Positions 1 through 9,282 of a stretch of DNA of 64,000 nucleotides are shown here, one piece after another; within the stretch, counting starts at the first letter, position 1, and each line of letters opens with the position of its first letter. The stretch comes from Oceanobacillus profundus (GTDB taxonomy: Bacteria > Bacillota > Bacilli > Bacillales > Amphibacillaceae). The DNA lies in the NCBI RefSeq assembly GCF_003515705.1, contig NZ_QWEH01000003.1, forward strand, positions 248,001 through 312,000. The letters are read 5' to 3'. The notes below the pieces were generated by a model, which was given only the letters and a program-made list of their open reading frames with translations, was not told the origin of the DNA and ran no database searches. Both the position numbers and the translations under genes were made by a program.

Positions 1-743
1 AATGCTCCATCTGGATTATATTTTAAAACAGCTGCATCTAGTTCTCGCTCCATAATAGCTTGTACCTTGGAATTAATTGTTGTCTTTAAATTCAAGCCAT
101 CTGTTGGAGGTTTATAAACATCCGCTAAATTATCCAGCCTTCGTCCTTTCGCATCCGAATAGAAAGAGAGGCTTCCAGGCTCGCCAGCAAGTTTATCTTC
201 ATACGACAACTCCAGTCCCATTAGTCCTTGATTATCAATCCCTGTAAAACCGAGAACATGAGATAAGTCATCTCCATATGGATAATGTCGTTTTGAATCC
301 TTTGCCAAGTATATACCTTTCATATTCAATTCCCGTATTGCTGTTTCTTGTTCTTCCGAAATTTTAATTCCTTCCGGTCGAAAGCTTACACTCGATTCAT
401 TTTTCGTTAAATTTTCTAAAACCTTTTCCTCTGGCATGCCCAATATTTTTGCTAACTTTCCTGCAGCATCTTCTGGTTCCTCTACTTGTCGCGGAATCGC
501 GATTACCGAAGGCGCAGTAACATTCTCAGCTAAAATATCTCCTTCTGCATCCAATATGTAGCCACGTTCTGCTTGAAAACTAATATCCCGCGTCCAAAGG
601 TCGTGTGCTTGTCCGGTTAATCGTTCACCCATAACAAATTGCACATACCCTAATCGAATAATAATAATCGCCAATAGAAGAAGTCCCAAAAGAAAAACAG
701 TGACGATTCGTTTTTTTACTGTAACAGTGGATACACGTTTCAT
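1..743 (-). CDS. spoVD: SpoVD, sporulation-specific penicillin-binding protein (N-terminal part; gene runs off the window)
   Basis: Class B penicillin-binding protein needed for spore cortex peptidoglycan. About 247 residues are visible. They begin with a basic stretch and one membrane anchor (about residues 12-31, ending in RLGYVQF), followed by the class B N-terminal dimerisation region with AERGYILD near residue 58. The start ATG at 743 has GGGGATGGAG just upstream. The transpeptidase domain with SxxK, SxN and KTG lies outside the window, so activity cannot be judged. It follows pbpB in the same direction. The start closely resembles B. subtilis SpoVD as I remember it, and the position after pbpB fits. 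Confidence 0.9.
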   Translation of the reverse strand, partial: MKRVSTVTVKKRIVTVFLLGLLLLAIIIIRLGYVQFVMGERLTGQAHDLWTRDISFQAERGYILDAEGDILAENVTAPSVIAIPRQVEEPEDAAGKLAKILGMPEEKVLENLTKNESSVSFRPEGIKISEEQETAIRELNMKGIYLAKDSKRHYPYGDDLSHVLGFTGIDNQGLMGLELSYEDKLAGEPGSLSFYSDAKGRRLDNLADVYKPPTDGLNLKTTINSKVQAIMERELDAAVLKYNPDGA

Positions 744-777
744 TCTCCATCCCCTTTTCCCAGGCTGGTTTGTAATC

Positions 778-806
778 ACTATATGAGTAAAAAAAACTGA
801 ATAGAA
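778..806 (-). promoter_or_regulatory. Possible sigma-E promoter for spoVD
   Basis: Reading the minus strand, TTCTATT (806-800) and CATATAGT (785-778) are 14 bp apart. They partly match the sigma-E consensus (KMATATT, 14 bp, CATACAHT). The position 35 bp upstream of the spoVD start fits known mother-cell control of spoVD. Both boxes carry mismatches, so this is a weak call. Confidence 0.4.
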
Positions 807-844
807 CACTGTTTAACTACATAACTGTTATTCGAAGACTAAAT

Positions 845-3094
845 TTACTCTTCTTGAGACGTGGACTCGTCTGATATTCCCTCCGTACCCTCTTCATTAT
901 TATTTGTTTCTTCATCTTGCTCCTCATTTGGAGGTAATAATTCAATTCCTAAGTAATCATTCTTTTTAAGCGGAGTTCCTTTAGGTATGTTCTGAGTCAC
1001 TACATATCCATTACCAAATGTCTCTGTCTTTAATTGCATTAATTCAGCTAATTTCATTACATCTCTTAGAGACCATCCGGTAATATCGGGCATCACAGGT
1101 TCATCTGTAACTAGAATAACACGCTCACTTGGAAATACCGTTTCTCCTTCCTCCACACTTGCAGAAACAATGGATTCTCCGTCCCCTACCAGGGAGACTT
1201 CTAACCCTTTATCTTTCAGTTCCGCAACTATTTCTGAAGAGTTCCCGCCAACTACTTTAGGAACGGTTAGTTGTTGGACGACATCTTTTTCTTCGTTACT
1301 TGGATCGATATTTAAATAGTGCAAGCTATTTTCCATTACATTTTTAAAAATAAACGAAACTGGAGCAGACCTAGCTTCCGTTGGTTCTAACTCAGGCTGC
1401 TGTACAGAAACATACATCATTAGCTGCGGATCCTCAATTGGAGCCATACCAAGAAATGAAAAGACGTAGTTTTCTCTTCCTGTTAAATAACCAGGTCCAT
1501 CAGGGTTCGGTATTTCAGCTGTACCACTTTTTCCGCCAACTGTATAATCATCTAGCTGATATGATTTCCCGGTACCATTTTCCCCATTAACGACCGAATC
1601 TAGTAATTCTAGCACTTGCTGTGAAGTTCCTTCTGATATTGGCTCACCAACCACTCTTGGTTCCTTCTGTTCTATCGTTTCACCAGTTGATGAGTCAACA
1701 ATTTTATCGATGACATAAGGCTGAAGCATCTTTCCGCCGTTTGCAATTGCTGTCGCTGCCTTCATTTGCTGGATTGGTGTTGTTGTACTTCCTTGACCAA
1801 AAGCAGTTGTAATTTTTTCCAATGGCCAATTGTACAAAATCTGTCCACTTACCTCTCCCGGCAAATCAATACCTGTTTCTTCGTCAAAATCAAAAGCGTG
1901 TAAATACTCTAAAAATGTATCAGCACCTAGTTTTTCCCATGCAAGCTTTGCAGCTGCAACATTGGAAGAACGTTGGAAGCCTTCATCGTAGGAAATCGGT
2001 CCCCAGCCTTTCCCACCATTGTGGTCATTAATCTTGTTAATCTTTTCATTTGGCTGATAGCTTCCTGATTTAAACTTTTCTGCACCATTATAAACCCCTT
2101 CTTCAATCGCTGCTGCCCAAGTAAACATTTTAATCGTAGAGCCAGGTTCAAATGGAGTGGAAATAACATCGTTATACCAGTTCTCAACATTTGTTGGATT
2201 GTTAGGATCATAGCTTGGGCGACTACTCATCGCTAACACCTTTCCTGTTTTCGGATCCATAACAATAGCAGTCATTTTCTTAGGATTGTATTGCTCATCA
2301 ACCTGAGATAATGCTTCTTCCATTAAAGTTTGAATTTTTTGGTCGATTGTTAAATAAACATCATCACCGTCCTCAGGTAGGTGAATGATTTCCTTGGGAT
2401 CCAATAACTTTTTATTGTATCTATCCCGCTGATAAGAAATATAACCTTGTTTTCCACCAAGAAGTTCATTCATTTCATTTTCCATACCAGCTATCCCAAC
2501 AATTTCATCTCGTATTCCTTCTTCTGTTTTAACCTCAGTTTCCCGAGCAAAGCCAATGATATGAGATGCAAACATTCCATTAGGGTAGTACCTTAAGGCT
2601 TCCTCTTCAAATTGAATACCTGGAATATTTAATTCTTCAATCTCATCTTTTTTCTTTTGCGGAATCTCTTTACCGATTTTACCAAACTCTACTTGGAATC
2701 TATTATTCTCAAGCCCTCTTTTTAAAGGATCTAGTATATCACTTACCTCTACATCTAAAAGAGGCGCCAATATTTCTGCAGTTTTTTGTGGATCTTCTAC
2801 ATGCAGGGGCGCCTCTGACTTTTCAGAATACGTTTCATCAATAATTGCATACATTCGATAAGTTGGTCTATCGTACGCAAGTACCATTCCATTGTTATCG
2901 TAAATCTTTCCTCTTTCAGCACTTAGTGTAAAGGATGAGGTCCGTTTCTGTTCGGCCCATTCCTCCAATGAAACACCATTTATTTCGCCTGTTGCCTGGA
3001 TGTATATAAACCGTCCAGTTAGAATTAAGAAAACAGCGACAAAGATAATGATGAATACTCCCGCCATCAAATGCGTTGTCTTGTTTTTATTCAT
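845..3094 (-). CDS. pbpB: PBP2B, division transpeptidase with PASTA domains
   Basis: Septal peptidoglycan transpeptidase, membrane-anchored with its catalytic domain outside the cell, partner of FtsL/DivIB/DivIC and FtsW. The 749 residues carry a membrane anchor (about 11-31), a class B dimerisation domain (about 55-240) and a transpeptidase domain with the nucleophile motif STIK (Ser319-Lys322), SSN (376-378) and KSGTAE (522-527), all intact. Two PASTA repeats follow (about 611-665 and 666-722), then an acidic tail. It lies 16 bp downstream of ftsL and 100 bp upstream of spoVD. The order mraZ-rsmH-ftsL-pbpB-spoVD is the standard dcw start in Bacillaceae. Confidence 0.95.
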   Translation of the reverse strand: MNKNKTTHLMAGVFIIIFVAVFLILTGRFIYIQATGEINGVSLEEWAEQKRTSSFTLSAERGKIYDNNGMVLAYDRPTYRMYAIIDETYSEKSEAPLHVEDPQKTAEILAPLLDVEVSDILDPLKRGLENNRFQVEFGKIGKEIPQKKKDEIEELNIPGIQFEEEALRYYPNGMFASHIIGFARETEVKTEEGIRDEIVGIAGMENEMNELLGGKQGYISYQRDRYNKKLLDPKEIIHLPEDGDDVYLTIDQKIQTLMEEALSQVDEQYNPKKMTAIVMDPKTGKVLAMSSRPSYDPNNPTNVENWYNDVISTPFEPGSTIKMFTWAAAIEEGVYNGAEKFKSGSYQPNEKINKINDHNGGKGWGPISYDEGFQRSSNVAAAKLAWEKLGADTFLEYLHAFDFDEETGIDLPGEVSGQILYNWPLEKITTAFGQGSTTTPIQQMKAATAIANGGKMLQPYVIDKIVDSSTGETIEQKEPRVVGEPISEGTSQQVLELLDSVVNGENGTGKSYQLDDYTVGGKSGTAEIPNPDGPGYLTGRENYVFSFLGMAPIEDPQLMMYVSVQQPELEPTEARSAPVSFIFKNVMENSLHYLNIDPSNEEKDVVQQLTVPKVVGGNSSEIVAELKDKGLEVSLVGDGESIVSASVEEGETVFPSERVILVTDEPVMPDITGWSLRDVMKLAELMQLKTETFGNGYVVTQNIPKGTPLKKNDYLGIELLPPNEEQDEETNNNEEGTEGISDESTSQEE

Positions 3095-3110
3095 ATGTCA
3101 AGCCCCTTGC

Positions 3111-3491
3111 TTAGTTGTTAAACGTCTGCGCTTGCTTTACTTCCGCATTTTGGATTTTCAATCCATTTTTGTCTGCAATCTCGATAATTCGTTCCGGTCT
3201 TGACAATTCCTTCACTTCAAACATGAGACCATCATTTGTTACCTGTTGCGTATTAACGGTTTGTTCAAGCTGCTGAAGTTCCCTATTTATTGTATCAGTT
3301 GTCGAAGAAAATGACACCATATAAATACCGGAAATGACGAGACACGCCCCAATAAAGGAGTATATAACTTTCTCACCTTTAGTTATCCATCCATTATTTT
3401 TTACTTTAACAGAAACTTTCTTTTCTTTTTCTGTGTTTGGAGTATACTGTGGATTGATTTGCTGCCAATTACGGGCTCCGTTAGCACTCAT
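3111..3491 (-). CDS. ftsL: FtsL, cell division protein
   Basis: Small bitopic division protein (126 aa from the chosen start) that forms a complex with DivIC/DivIB and stabilises PBP2B at the septum. It has a cytoplasmic N-terminus, one membrane segment (about residues 45-65) and an extracellular coiled coil rich in Gln and Leu (about 70-115). The longer frame opens at 3503, but I prefer the ATG at 3491. It overlaps the rsmH stop as TAATG and has GGTGGAAG upstream, which indicates translational coupling. FtsL sequences are poorly conserved, so the call rests on size, topology and position between rsmH and pbpB. Confidence 0.9.
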   Translation of the reverse strand: MSANGARNWQQINPQYTPNTEKEKKVSVKVKNNGWITKGEKVIYSFIGACLVISGIYMVSFSSTTDTINRELQQLEQTVNTQQVTNDGLMFEVKELSRPERIIEIADKNGLKIQNAEVKQAQTFNN

Positions 3492-4468
3492 TATTTCTTC
3501 CACCCTTCTTCATAAGTAAATTCATTTCTCCATTCAGTTACTTTCTCAACAACACGTAATTTTGCCGAACGCGATCTTCGATTTTCATCTAATTCATAAT
3601 CCCCTGGCATAACTGGTTTTCTTGTAATTAATTTAAATGGCGCTTGATGTTCTGCTGGAATTATTGGTAAATTCCTTGGGGTATCCTTTTCCGTGCTCCA
3701 TTTCTTAAATGCTTGTTTACAAAGTCTATCTTCAAGCGAATGGAAAGTAATAACCGCAATTCTGCCTTCTACACCCACCATTTTTGCAGCTTGGTGCAGT
3801 GCATCATTAAATGCCGCCAATTCATCATTTACTGCGATACGCAACGCTTGGAAAATCCGCTTTGCAGGATGTCCACCTTTACGTCTTGCTGCTGCGGGGA
3901 TACCTTCTTTAATAATTTCTACCAATTGATGAGTTGTTCTTATTTCCTCTTTCTCACGGTAGGCCTCAATTTTCCTTGCAATTTGTTTTGAAAATTTCTC
4001 TTCTCCGTAATTGAAAAAAATAGAGACCAACTGACTATAAGGCCACGTATTAACAATTTCATAAGCTGTCAGCTCTTCTGTCTGGTTCATACGCATATCC
4101 AGCTCGGCATCGTGATGATAGCTGAATCCTCTTTCCCCTCTATCTAGCTGGGGTGAGGAAACACCAAGGTCAAATAAAATTCCATCTACATACGTTATTT
4201 GTCTGTTTGTCAGTTCCTTTTCCAATCCTCGAAAATTGGAATGAACAAACAATATTCTATCCTCATATGCTTTCAACCTTGATTTCGCAGCTTCTAAGGC
4301 ATCAAGATCCTGGTCAAATGCAATTAGTAATCCATCTTCACTCAGTCTCTTGGCGATTTCTAGCGAGTGACCACCACCACCTACCGTACAATCTACATAT
4401 GTACCGTTCGGATTAATCGCCAATCCCTTTATCGTTTCTTCTCTTAAAACACTATAATGTTCAAACAT
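3491..4468 (-). CDS. rsmH: RsmH (MraW), 16S rRNA m4C1402 methyltransferase
   Basis: SAM-dependent methyltransferase that N4-methylates C1402 of 16S rRNA. From the start chosen here (ATG at 4468, MFEHYSVL) it has 325 residues. A GTG 12 bp upstream is possible but would add four residues not found in homologues. Visible family features are the [11 protein letters not shown]-binding loop near residue 30, AFDQD near 50, [11 protein letters not shown] near 100 and ITFHSLEDR near 240. It lies downstream of mraZ and its stop overlaps the ftsL start. Confidence 0.95.
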   Translation of the reverse strand: MFEHYSVLREETIKGLAINPNGTYVDCTVGGGGHSLEIAKRLSEDGLLIAFDQDLDALEAAKSRLKAYEDRILFVHSNFRGLEKELTNRQITYVDGILFDLGVSSPQLDRGERGFSYHHDAELDMRMNQTEELTAYEIVNTWPYSQLVSIFFNYGEEKFSKQIARKIEAYREKEEIRTTHQLVEIIKEGIPAAARRKGGHPAKRIFQALRIAVNDELAAFNDALHQAAKMVGVEGRIAVITFHSLEDRLCKQAFKKWSTEKDTPRNLPIIPAEHQAPFKLITRKPVMPGDYELDENRRSRSAKLRVVEKVTEWRNEFTYEEGWKK

Positions 4469-4499
4469 ACTTACACCCACTTTATTGATTTACGACTAA

Positions 4500-4575
4500 T
4501 GTCCAGCCGCTCTGTGAAAAAGCTTTTCCAAGAAGATTACGTCCAGCTCCAGCGCCCTGCGCCTACGCTTTCGTA
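4500..4575. repeat. Short GC-richer intergenic repeat, family C copy 1
   Basis: The spacer between mraZ and rsmH holds CAGCTCCAGCGCC and a CTACGCTTTCG end. The same kind of motif (CAGCTCCAG ... CTTACGCTTTGC) recurs at about 48003-48065. It resembles a dispersed spacer sequence I recall from other Bacillaceae genomes. It has no coding content, and its function is unknown. Confidence 0.4.
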
Positions 4576-4578
4576 TTA

Positions 4579-5010
4579 TTAAAGATCAAAATCCATTAGA
4601 TTTTCGGCAATCTCTCCAAAGGATTCCTCAGAATCTGTAACATATTCTTCCCAGCTGTCACTTGCCCAGAACTCTACACGGTTTGATACGCCGATAACGT
4701 TACAATCTTTTTCCAGGTTTGCATACTTGCGAAGCGTTGGAGGAATATTTATTCTTCCCTGCTTATCCACTTCACATTCAACAGCTCCGGAAAAGAAAAA
4801 ACGAGTAAACGCTCTGGCATCCTTTTTAGTAAGTGGGAGTTTCTTTAATTTTTCTTCTAAAATTTTCCATTCTTCCATAGGGTATGCGAATAGACACTTA
4901 TCCAATCCGCGCGTCACCACGAAGCTAGCTCCGAGATTTTCACGAAACTTGGAAGGGACAATAATTCTACCTTTTGTATCAATGCTATGTAGGTATTCGC
5001 CCATGAACAT
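4579..5010 (-). CDS. mraZ: MraZ, transcriptional regulator of the division cluster
   Basis: DNA-binding protein of the AbrB/SpoVT fold, first gene of the dcw operon. In other bacteria it binds direct repeats in its own promoter and controls the cluster. It has 143 residues, the usual length, with two tandem MraZ domains: [13 protein letters not shown] near residue 11 and [13 protein letters not shown] near residue 83, each with the DxxGR signature. The start ATG at 5010 (MFMGEY) is the family start. About 110 bp separate it from the terminator of bshC, leaving room for its own promoter. Confidence 0.95.
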   Translation of the reverse strand: MFMGEYLHSIDTKGRIIVPSKFRENLGASFVVTRGLDKCLFAYPMEEWKILEEKLKKLPLTKKDARAFTRFFFSGAVECEVDKQGRINIPPTLRKYANLEKDCNVIGVSNRVEFWASDSWEEYVTDSEESFGEIAENLMDFDL

Positions 5011-5122
5011 CTAGTCCGCCCCACTTTCATATTTTTTATATTACCACATCCCTCCACTATCCTCCACTTTATTTATTAAAAAATATCTACCTCTTATTAA
5101 AATAGGTCTTTTTTACCAGATA

Positions 5123-5178
5123 AAAACAATAAGAAAAAGCTGTCATATCAACGTTTGACAGCTTCTTCTTATTGTTTT
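5123..5178. terminator. Terminator between bshC and mraZ
   Basis: A long inverted repeat (AAACAATAAGAA..AGCTGTCA with its complement) encloses a loop of about 10 nt. On the minus strand it ends in TTTTTA. It ends bshC transcription. Confidence 0.85.
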
Positions 5179-5220
5179 ATAAAATGGTGGGGGATAGTGG
5201 TGATAGTTTCCCTAAAACAA

Positions 5221-6840
5221 TTAAATATAAATAATATAATGACCTTTCTCAAAATCATAAGGTCGATATGTTAGCTCTGAAATAAACTCTATCCCATAGG
5301 TATTGATCCATGGCAACGGATTCCAAACCCGTTCCTGTAATCCCCCCTGTGGGTGTAACGTCCTTTCTATTTCATCAAAGGTTCGTAATTCTTTTTCATA
5401 CTTTTCTTCTAAAACTTTCACGATCCGTTCTGTTAAAAAGTCAATATCGCGATATAGATATTCTAAGTTCTTTTCACTCAAATCGCCAATATCAGCTCGA
5501 ATACTCTTAGCTAATTTCCTTAGCGGCTGATGAGCTGTCTCAATAACTTCCTTCATTTGAATGGATAAATCTTCAACTGGAGGATTACTTTTTGATTGCA
5601 GCCATTTTTCCTTTGTAACGCGAACACCTTTATTGATTGCATCAGCTATATCAATATCAAGTTTTTCCAATGCTTTCTTCACTTTGTCTTCAACAATAGT
5701 GAACGAAAGTCTAGGAACAACTGGCGGCATTTTGATATTCAAAGCATGAAATGCAGGTTGTAATGCAGCCCAATAACCAATTTCACCTGGTCCGCCAACA
5801 AATGCTAATGTTGGAAATAGTAACTCCTGCATCAATGGGCGGGTTACCACATTATTACTTAACCGTTCTGGGTAGTTTTCAGCAATAGAAATTAATTCAT
5901 TTGTTTGAAAACACACTTCATTCTGTTTTCCAACCCATTCCCCTTCATCATTTCTAAAAAGGAGTATTCGTTCCTGATCTTTATGGTAAAACAAATGGCC
6001 GACCGCCTCACTTAGCTCTAAAGATATAGCATATCCATCTTTAGCAAGTCGTTCAGAAGCATTAAACACCTCCAAACTGATCTCCTCCTGATGCCTTATC
6101 ATTTTCTTGAAATGTTCTGTTTCCAGCTGTCTTGTCTTAGCACTGCCAGAATCAACAACGACAAGTCCATCTTCATTAAATAGATGAAAAATCACTCGAG
6201 CAAAAAAGTCTGTATAGGTGTTTGATAACTCAATAGCTTCATGAATAGTAGCATAAATTCGTTTCGTAAACTTGGTCTCTTTCAACTGCTCAAACAATTC
6301 ATCTACCCATTCAACGAGAGCGGATCGATTAATGGATATATTCGATACAGAGCGTTTATCCATTAAACGATGACGGATTTTATATTTTTTCATATTGTTG
6401 GCATCAGGTAAATAAACATGATTAATTTCTTCAAAATCATGATCTTCCCCAGCAATCCAGAAAACAGGAATTACCGGAATCCCTAACTTTTCCTCCTGCT
6501 GCCCGGCGAGTTGGATAATAGAGACAATCTTATTTATTGTGTACATTGGTCCTGTTAAGAGGCCCGCCTGTTGTCCTCCTATCACCACAACACTATCCGT
6601 TTCTTTTAACCTTTCAATATTATTCAAAGTTGACGCTGGTGCGCCCCACTCCTTATTCATCGTAAATAATACATCCGTTAACTGTTTCCGCTCAAAAGTA
6701 CGTTCATGTAGATCTCTGACTCGCTGATAGTAATTATCATGAGGTAGATAATCAAAGAAATCCATAATAGTACCTGCATTATTACGGTAATCCGTTATCA
6801 GCTGACTTTGAGTCTTCAGTTGTATAGGGTTGATTCGCAT
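5221..6840 (-). CDS. bshC: BshC, bacillithiol synthase (putative cysteine ligase)
   Basis: Last step of bacillithiol synthesis: joins cysteine to glucosaminyl-malate in the cytoplasm. 539 residues from the chosen start at 6840 (MRINPIQL), preceded by AGAAGGAGAA. An upstream in-frame ATG at 6876 lacks a ribosome site. Family landmarks are VVIGGQQAGLLTGP near 100, IPVFWIAGEDHDFEEIN near 130, a conserved central NNVVTRPLMQELLFPTLAFVGGPGEI near 345, and a coiled coil near 430-500. It stands just upstream of mraZ, as yllA does in B. subtilis. Confidence 0.95.
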   Translation of the reverse strand: MRINPIQLKTQSQLITDYRNNAGTIMDFFDYLPHDNYYQRVRDLHERTFERKQLTDVLFTMNKEWGAPASTLNNIERLKETDSVVVIGGQQAGLLTGPMYTINKIVSIIQLAGQQEEKLGIPVIPVFWIAGEDHDFEEINHVYLPDANNMKKYKIRHRLMDKRSVSNISINRSALVEWVDELFEQLKETKFTKRIYATIHEAIELSNTYTDFFARVIFHLFNEDGLVVVDSGSAKTRQLETEHFKKMIRHQEEISLEVFNASERLAKDGYAISLELSEAVGHLFYHKDQERILLFRNDEGEWVGKQNEVCFQTNELISIAENYPERLSNNVVTRPLMQELLFPTLAFVGGPGEIGYWAALQPAFHALNIKMPPVVPRLSFTIVEDKVKKALEKLDIDIADAINKGVRVTKEKWLQSKSNPPVEDLSIQMKEVIETAHQPLRKLAKSIRADIGDLSEKNLEYLYRDIDFLTERIVKVLEEKYEKELRTFDEIERTLHPQGGLQERVWNPLPWINTYGIEFISELTYRPYDFEKGHYIIYI

Positions 6841-6933
6841 GGATTCCGTTCTCCTTCTATATATCATTATGTACAAATTGTATTGTACATAAAAACTGCA
6901 TCCATTTCACCTAATCTGTTTATACTTCATCAT

Positions 6934-7314
6934 TTAACCTATTAACCGCTGGATGACCCCGATAAATGTTAGTAATATGTACATTGTAAAATACAACAAG
7001 AAAGCCAATCGCCATATGATCTTTATCGCCTTCCGAAAAACTATCTCAGTCTGGCTTTTCCATTGGAATATAATTACACTCCCAAGAGCAATCAAAAATA
7101 AAACAACCATCCAGCCCGCAAAGCTGCTTCCAACAATTAGTTTTAGCATAATCGAGACTGCGATAATATAAAAACAAGTTGTCCAATTAACAGCTTGATG
7201 CAAGGCTCGCAATTTGTTTCCATGTTTTTTTATGGAAATTATATAAATGAGTATAGTTGCAACAAGTGGAATTGTAATAAAAAACGCAATACTATAAATG
7301 AAATAATCAAGCAT
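6934..7314 (-). CDS. DUF3397 family membrane protein
   Basis: Small integral membrane protein of 126 residues with four predicted membrane segments (about 5-27, 40-60, 65-85 and 100-122) separated by short basic loops. DUF3397 proteins of Bacillaceae usually sit beside bshC, and this position drives the family call. No catalytic motif is visible and the function is unknown. AAGGAG lies rather far (about 13 nt) before the ATG. It is probably co-transcribed with bshC, since the gap of about 90 bp has no hairpin. Confidence 0.7.
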   Translation of the reverse strand: MLDYFIYSIAFFITIPLVATILIYIISIKKHGNKLRALHQAVNWTTCFYIIAVSIMLKLIVGSSFAGWMVVLFLIALGSVIIFQWKSQTEIVFRKAIKIIWRLAFLLYFTMYILLTFIGVIQRLIG

Positions 7315-7536
7315 GTGCTTTTGTTTTCTCCTTTTCTATTATCCTTCAATTATTTTAAATACCATCCCAATAAACTTATTTTTTATTGTAACAGATAAGC
7401 ATACAAGATGGATTAAAATTTCTAGTTATTTTGTGATTATACATTCATAGGTTTACAATTTATTTAAAAATTATCATTTTTGTATTATACTGTATTTATA
7501 CAGACACTTGACTCACATGAGGTAAACGCTTCCGCA

Positions 7537-7555
7537 ATGTTCCAGGTAGGAACAT
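7537..7555. repeat. Short inverted repeat in the ylbP leader
   Basis: ATGTTCC and GGAACAT are separated by five bases, about 45 bp before the ylbP start. It could be an operator or a small RNA hairpin. The rest of the 280-bp spacer (7315-7595) is AT-rich and shows no gene. Confidence 0.4.
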
Positions 7556-7595
7556 GGGGAAAATAGGTACTAACTTTAGATAGGGGAGAAAGCTA

Positions 7596-8081
7596 ATGGA
7601 TCATTTAAAAGTCGAAAATCTTTTAGTCAATTATAAGACACTCGAAAAATTTAAGCGATTTAAAGAATATGGAAATCAAGAATTAACGATGATGGAAGAC
7701 TTACAAAATAACATCATTGAAAACGATAGTAAGTCTCCTTTTTTTGGAATTTACTATGGTGATAATCTAATTGCAAGAATGAGTTTATACGAGGTTAATA
7801 AAAAATACGATTATTACTTTTCACCACAACAGGACTATTTAACAATATGGAAGCTTGAAGTTCTACCAGATTACCAAGGTAGAGGGATTGGAAAATTAAT
7901 GGTTGATTTTGCAAAAGAGTCTAAACTACCGATCAAAACAAGTCCACGGATAAATTCCCATGGTTTCTGGGAAAAGATGGGATTTGTAAAAGCCCATTAT
8001 GAAATGGAAAGAGATTTAGGAGAAAACCCACTAATCTGGCTTCCTGAAGGTGTTCAAGAAAAGGAAATCAACCCCAATTAA
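7596..8081 (+). CDS. ylbP: YlbP, GNAT family N-acetyltransferase
   Basis: Predicted acetyl-CoA-dependent N-acetyltransferase of 161 residues; substrate unknown. The acetyl-CoA pyrophosphate loop QGRGIG (residues 94-99) follows the typical beta4 strand WKLEVLP, and FWEKMGF near residue 126 is the usual GNAT C-terminal motif. GGGGAG lies 7 nt before the ATG. It is a single-gene unit on the plus strand, ended by a strong terminator and opposite to its neighbours. It closely resembles B. subtilis YlbP. Confidence 0.85.
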   Translation: MDHLKVENLLVNYKTLEKFKRFKEYGNQELTMMEDLQNNIIENDSKSPFFGIYYGDNLIARMSLYEVNKKYDYYFSPQQDYLTIWKLEVLPDYQGRGIGKLMVDFAKESKLPIKTSPRINSHGFWEKMGFVKAHYEMERDLGENPLIWLPEGVQEKEINPN

Positions 8082-8093
8082 TGAAAAGCAAGA

Positions 8094-8126
8094 CCTGAAT
8101 GGATCGGCTCCATTCAGGATTTTTTA
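8094..8126 (+). terminator. Terminator of ylbP
   Basis: CCTGAATGGA and TCCATTCAGG pair around a 5-nt loop, followed by ATTTTTT. Confidence 0.9.
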
Positions 8127-8180
8127 CTATTTATGAAAGTATAATTAGATCATGGTTTCACTTTCTACATTCATCTTGAA

Positions 8181-8666
8181 TTAATTTTGCTTACTTTCTC
8201 TTACCCAAGTCCATAGCTTATTCATTTCCTGCCATGCGTTATCATAACGTGATAATTGATTTTTCAGCTTTTCGTTTTCTTTTTCTATATCCTTTAATTT
8301 TTGTTGATACGTTTTGTCTAATTCCGCTTTCTCAGCATCTTCAAAATTAGTTTTCATTTTCTCGAGTAAAAGTATAGCAGACTCTATCGTATATCGTTCT
8401 GCAGATTCATTATGATTAGCACTAGGCGTCCCTTTCCTTAACCCGCTTTTTCGTTCTTCTTTAGCCAACTGAATGGCATTTTGATATTGTTTGCGAATAG
8501 TAGCATTCCAGCGGAATCCACATGCTGCTGATGTACGAGAAAGCTGGGCTGCAACCTCTTTAAATGCTTCGAGCTGCGTTCTACCTTCTCGAATAAAGCG
8601 TAATACTGTTTCAGCAAGGATAATATCCTCATCCTTTGTCCATGCATCCTGCCTTGTATCGTTCAT
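8181..8666 (-). CDS. ylbO: YlbO, RsfA-family prespore transcription factor
   Basis: Homologue of RsfA, a forespore regulator that tunes sigma-F dependent genes. 161 residues. The N-terminal Myb/SANT-like DNA-binding domain covers about 6-60 ([15 protein letters not shown], then [13 protein letters not shown]). A basic linker and a long coiled coil (about 105-155) follow, probably for dimerisation. The start MNDTRQDAW fits homologues, and GGAGGGGTG precedes the ATG. In B. subtilis ylbO is sigma-E controlled. I cannot identify a clear sigma-E promoter here. Confidence 0.85.
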   Translation of the reverse strand: MNDTRQDAWTKDEDIILAETVLRFIREGRTQLEAFKEVAAQLSRTSAACGFRWNATIRKQYQNAIQLAKEERKSGLRKGTPSANHNESAERYTIESAILLLEKMKTNFEDAEKAELDKTYQQKLKDIEKENEKLKNQLSRYDNAWQEMNKLWTWVRESKQN

Positions 8667-8821
8667 AACACCCCTCCTAACACGTTTGCTATCAATGTAT
8701 GCAAAAAATAGGGGTACTAGAATAGGATTCTTGTTTCAAACTGAAAATTTTTCACAGCAAGCACATTCCATCAGAACAACTCCTGCTAAAAATTGTAGTC
8801 TTTTTTTATACAATAATATAA

Positions 8822-9015
8822 ATTACGAACTAACTTCTGTTTGTTAAGTTCGAGCAGCTCCCGCCGTCCAGGATCGTTCCGAGCTGTTTAGAGTAACGAT
8901 AGTATTTCAATCATCTATGTTAGTTATAGGTAGTAAGCCAGTATTAACGAAGAATATTTCCGGAGCGGATATACGCTCTAACCAAAATTGCGCATTATGT
9001 CGCATATTCTTTCAA
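8822..9015. repeat. MITE-like repeat, family A copy 1 (shortened)
   Basis: This stretch starts with ATTACGAACTAAC, contains CCGTCCAGGATCG and TTTCCGGAGCGG, and ends in CGCATATTCTTTCAA. These match the ends and interior of the copies at 17013-17297 and 45923-46185. The central GC-rich part is missing or eroded. No gene is present between ylbO and rpmF. Confidence 0.65.
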
Positions 9016-9052
9016 AAAAAACAGACCACTTAAAAATGTGATCTGTTTTTTA
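9014..9052 (-). terminator. Terminator of the ylbN-rpmF operon
   Basis: On the minus strand AACAGATCAC and GTGGTCTGTT pair around an A/T-rich loop and are followed by a run of eight T. Confidence 0.85.
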
Positions 9053-9064
9053 TACATCCTGATA

Positions 9065-9238
9065 TTAGTTGCTCACTACTTCTTTTCCATCATAGTGACC
9101 ACAAGATTTACAAACATGGTGTGGTTTTGTTAATTCACCACAATTAGAACATTCTACCATGCCAGGTACGTGTAATTTTTTATGAGTACGACGTTGATTT
9201 TTAACTTTTTTAGACGTTCTTTGTTTAGGTACTGCCAT
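9065..9238 (-). CDS. rpmF: RpmF, 50S ribosomal protein L32
   Basis: Ribosomal large-subunit protein of 57 residues ([11 protein letters not shown]...). It has the four zinc-ribbon cysteines as CSNC (30-33) and CKSC (43-46), which makes this the C+ (zinc-binding) type of L32. The ribosome site is GGAGGTG, 6 nt before the ATG. It is the second gene of the ylbN-rpmF operon, the order seen across Firmicutes, and is followed by a strong terminator. Confidence 0.97.
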   Translation of the reverse strand: MAVPKQRTSKKVKNQRRTHKKLHVPGMVECSNCGELTKPHHVCKSCGHYDGKEVVSN

Positions 9239-9282
9239 GACTTACACCTCCTTCAAATGAAAGTAAAACTTGAATGTAATTC

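Noticed and set aside
7521-7536. cre-like GGTAAACGCTTCCG before ylbP
   Set aside because: Only the centre fits the consensus; three key positions differ.
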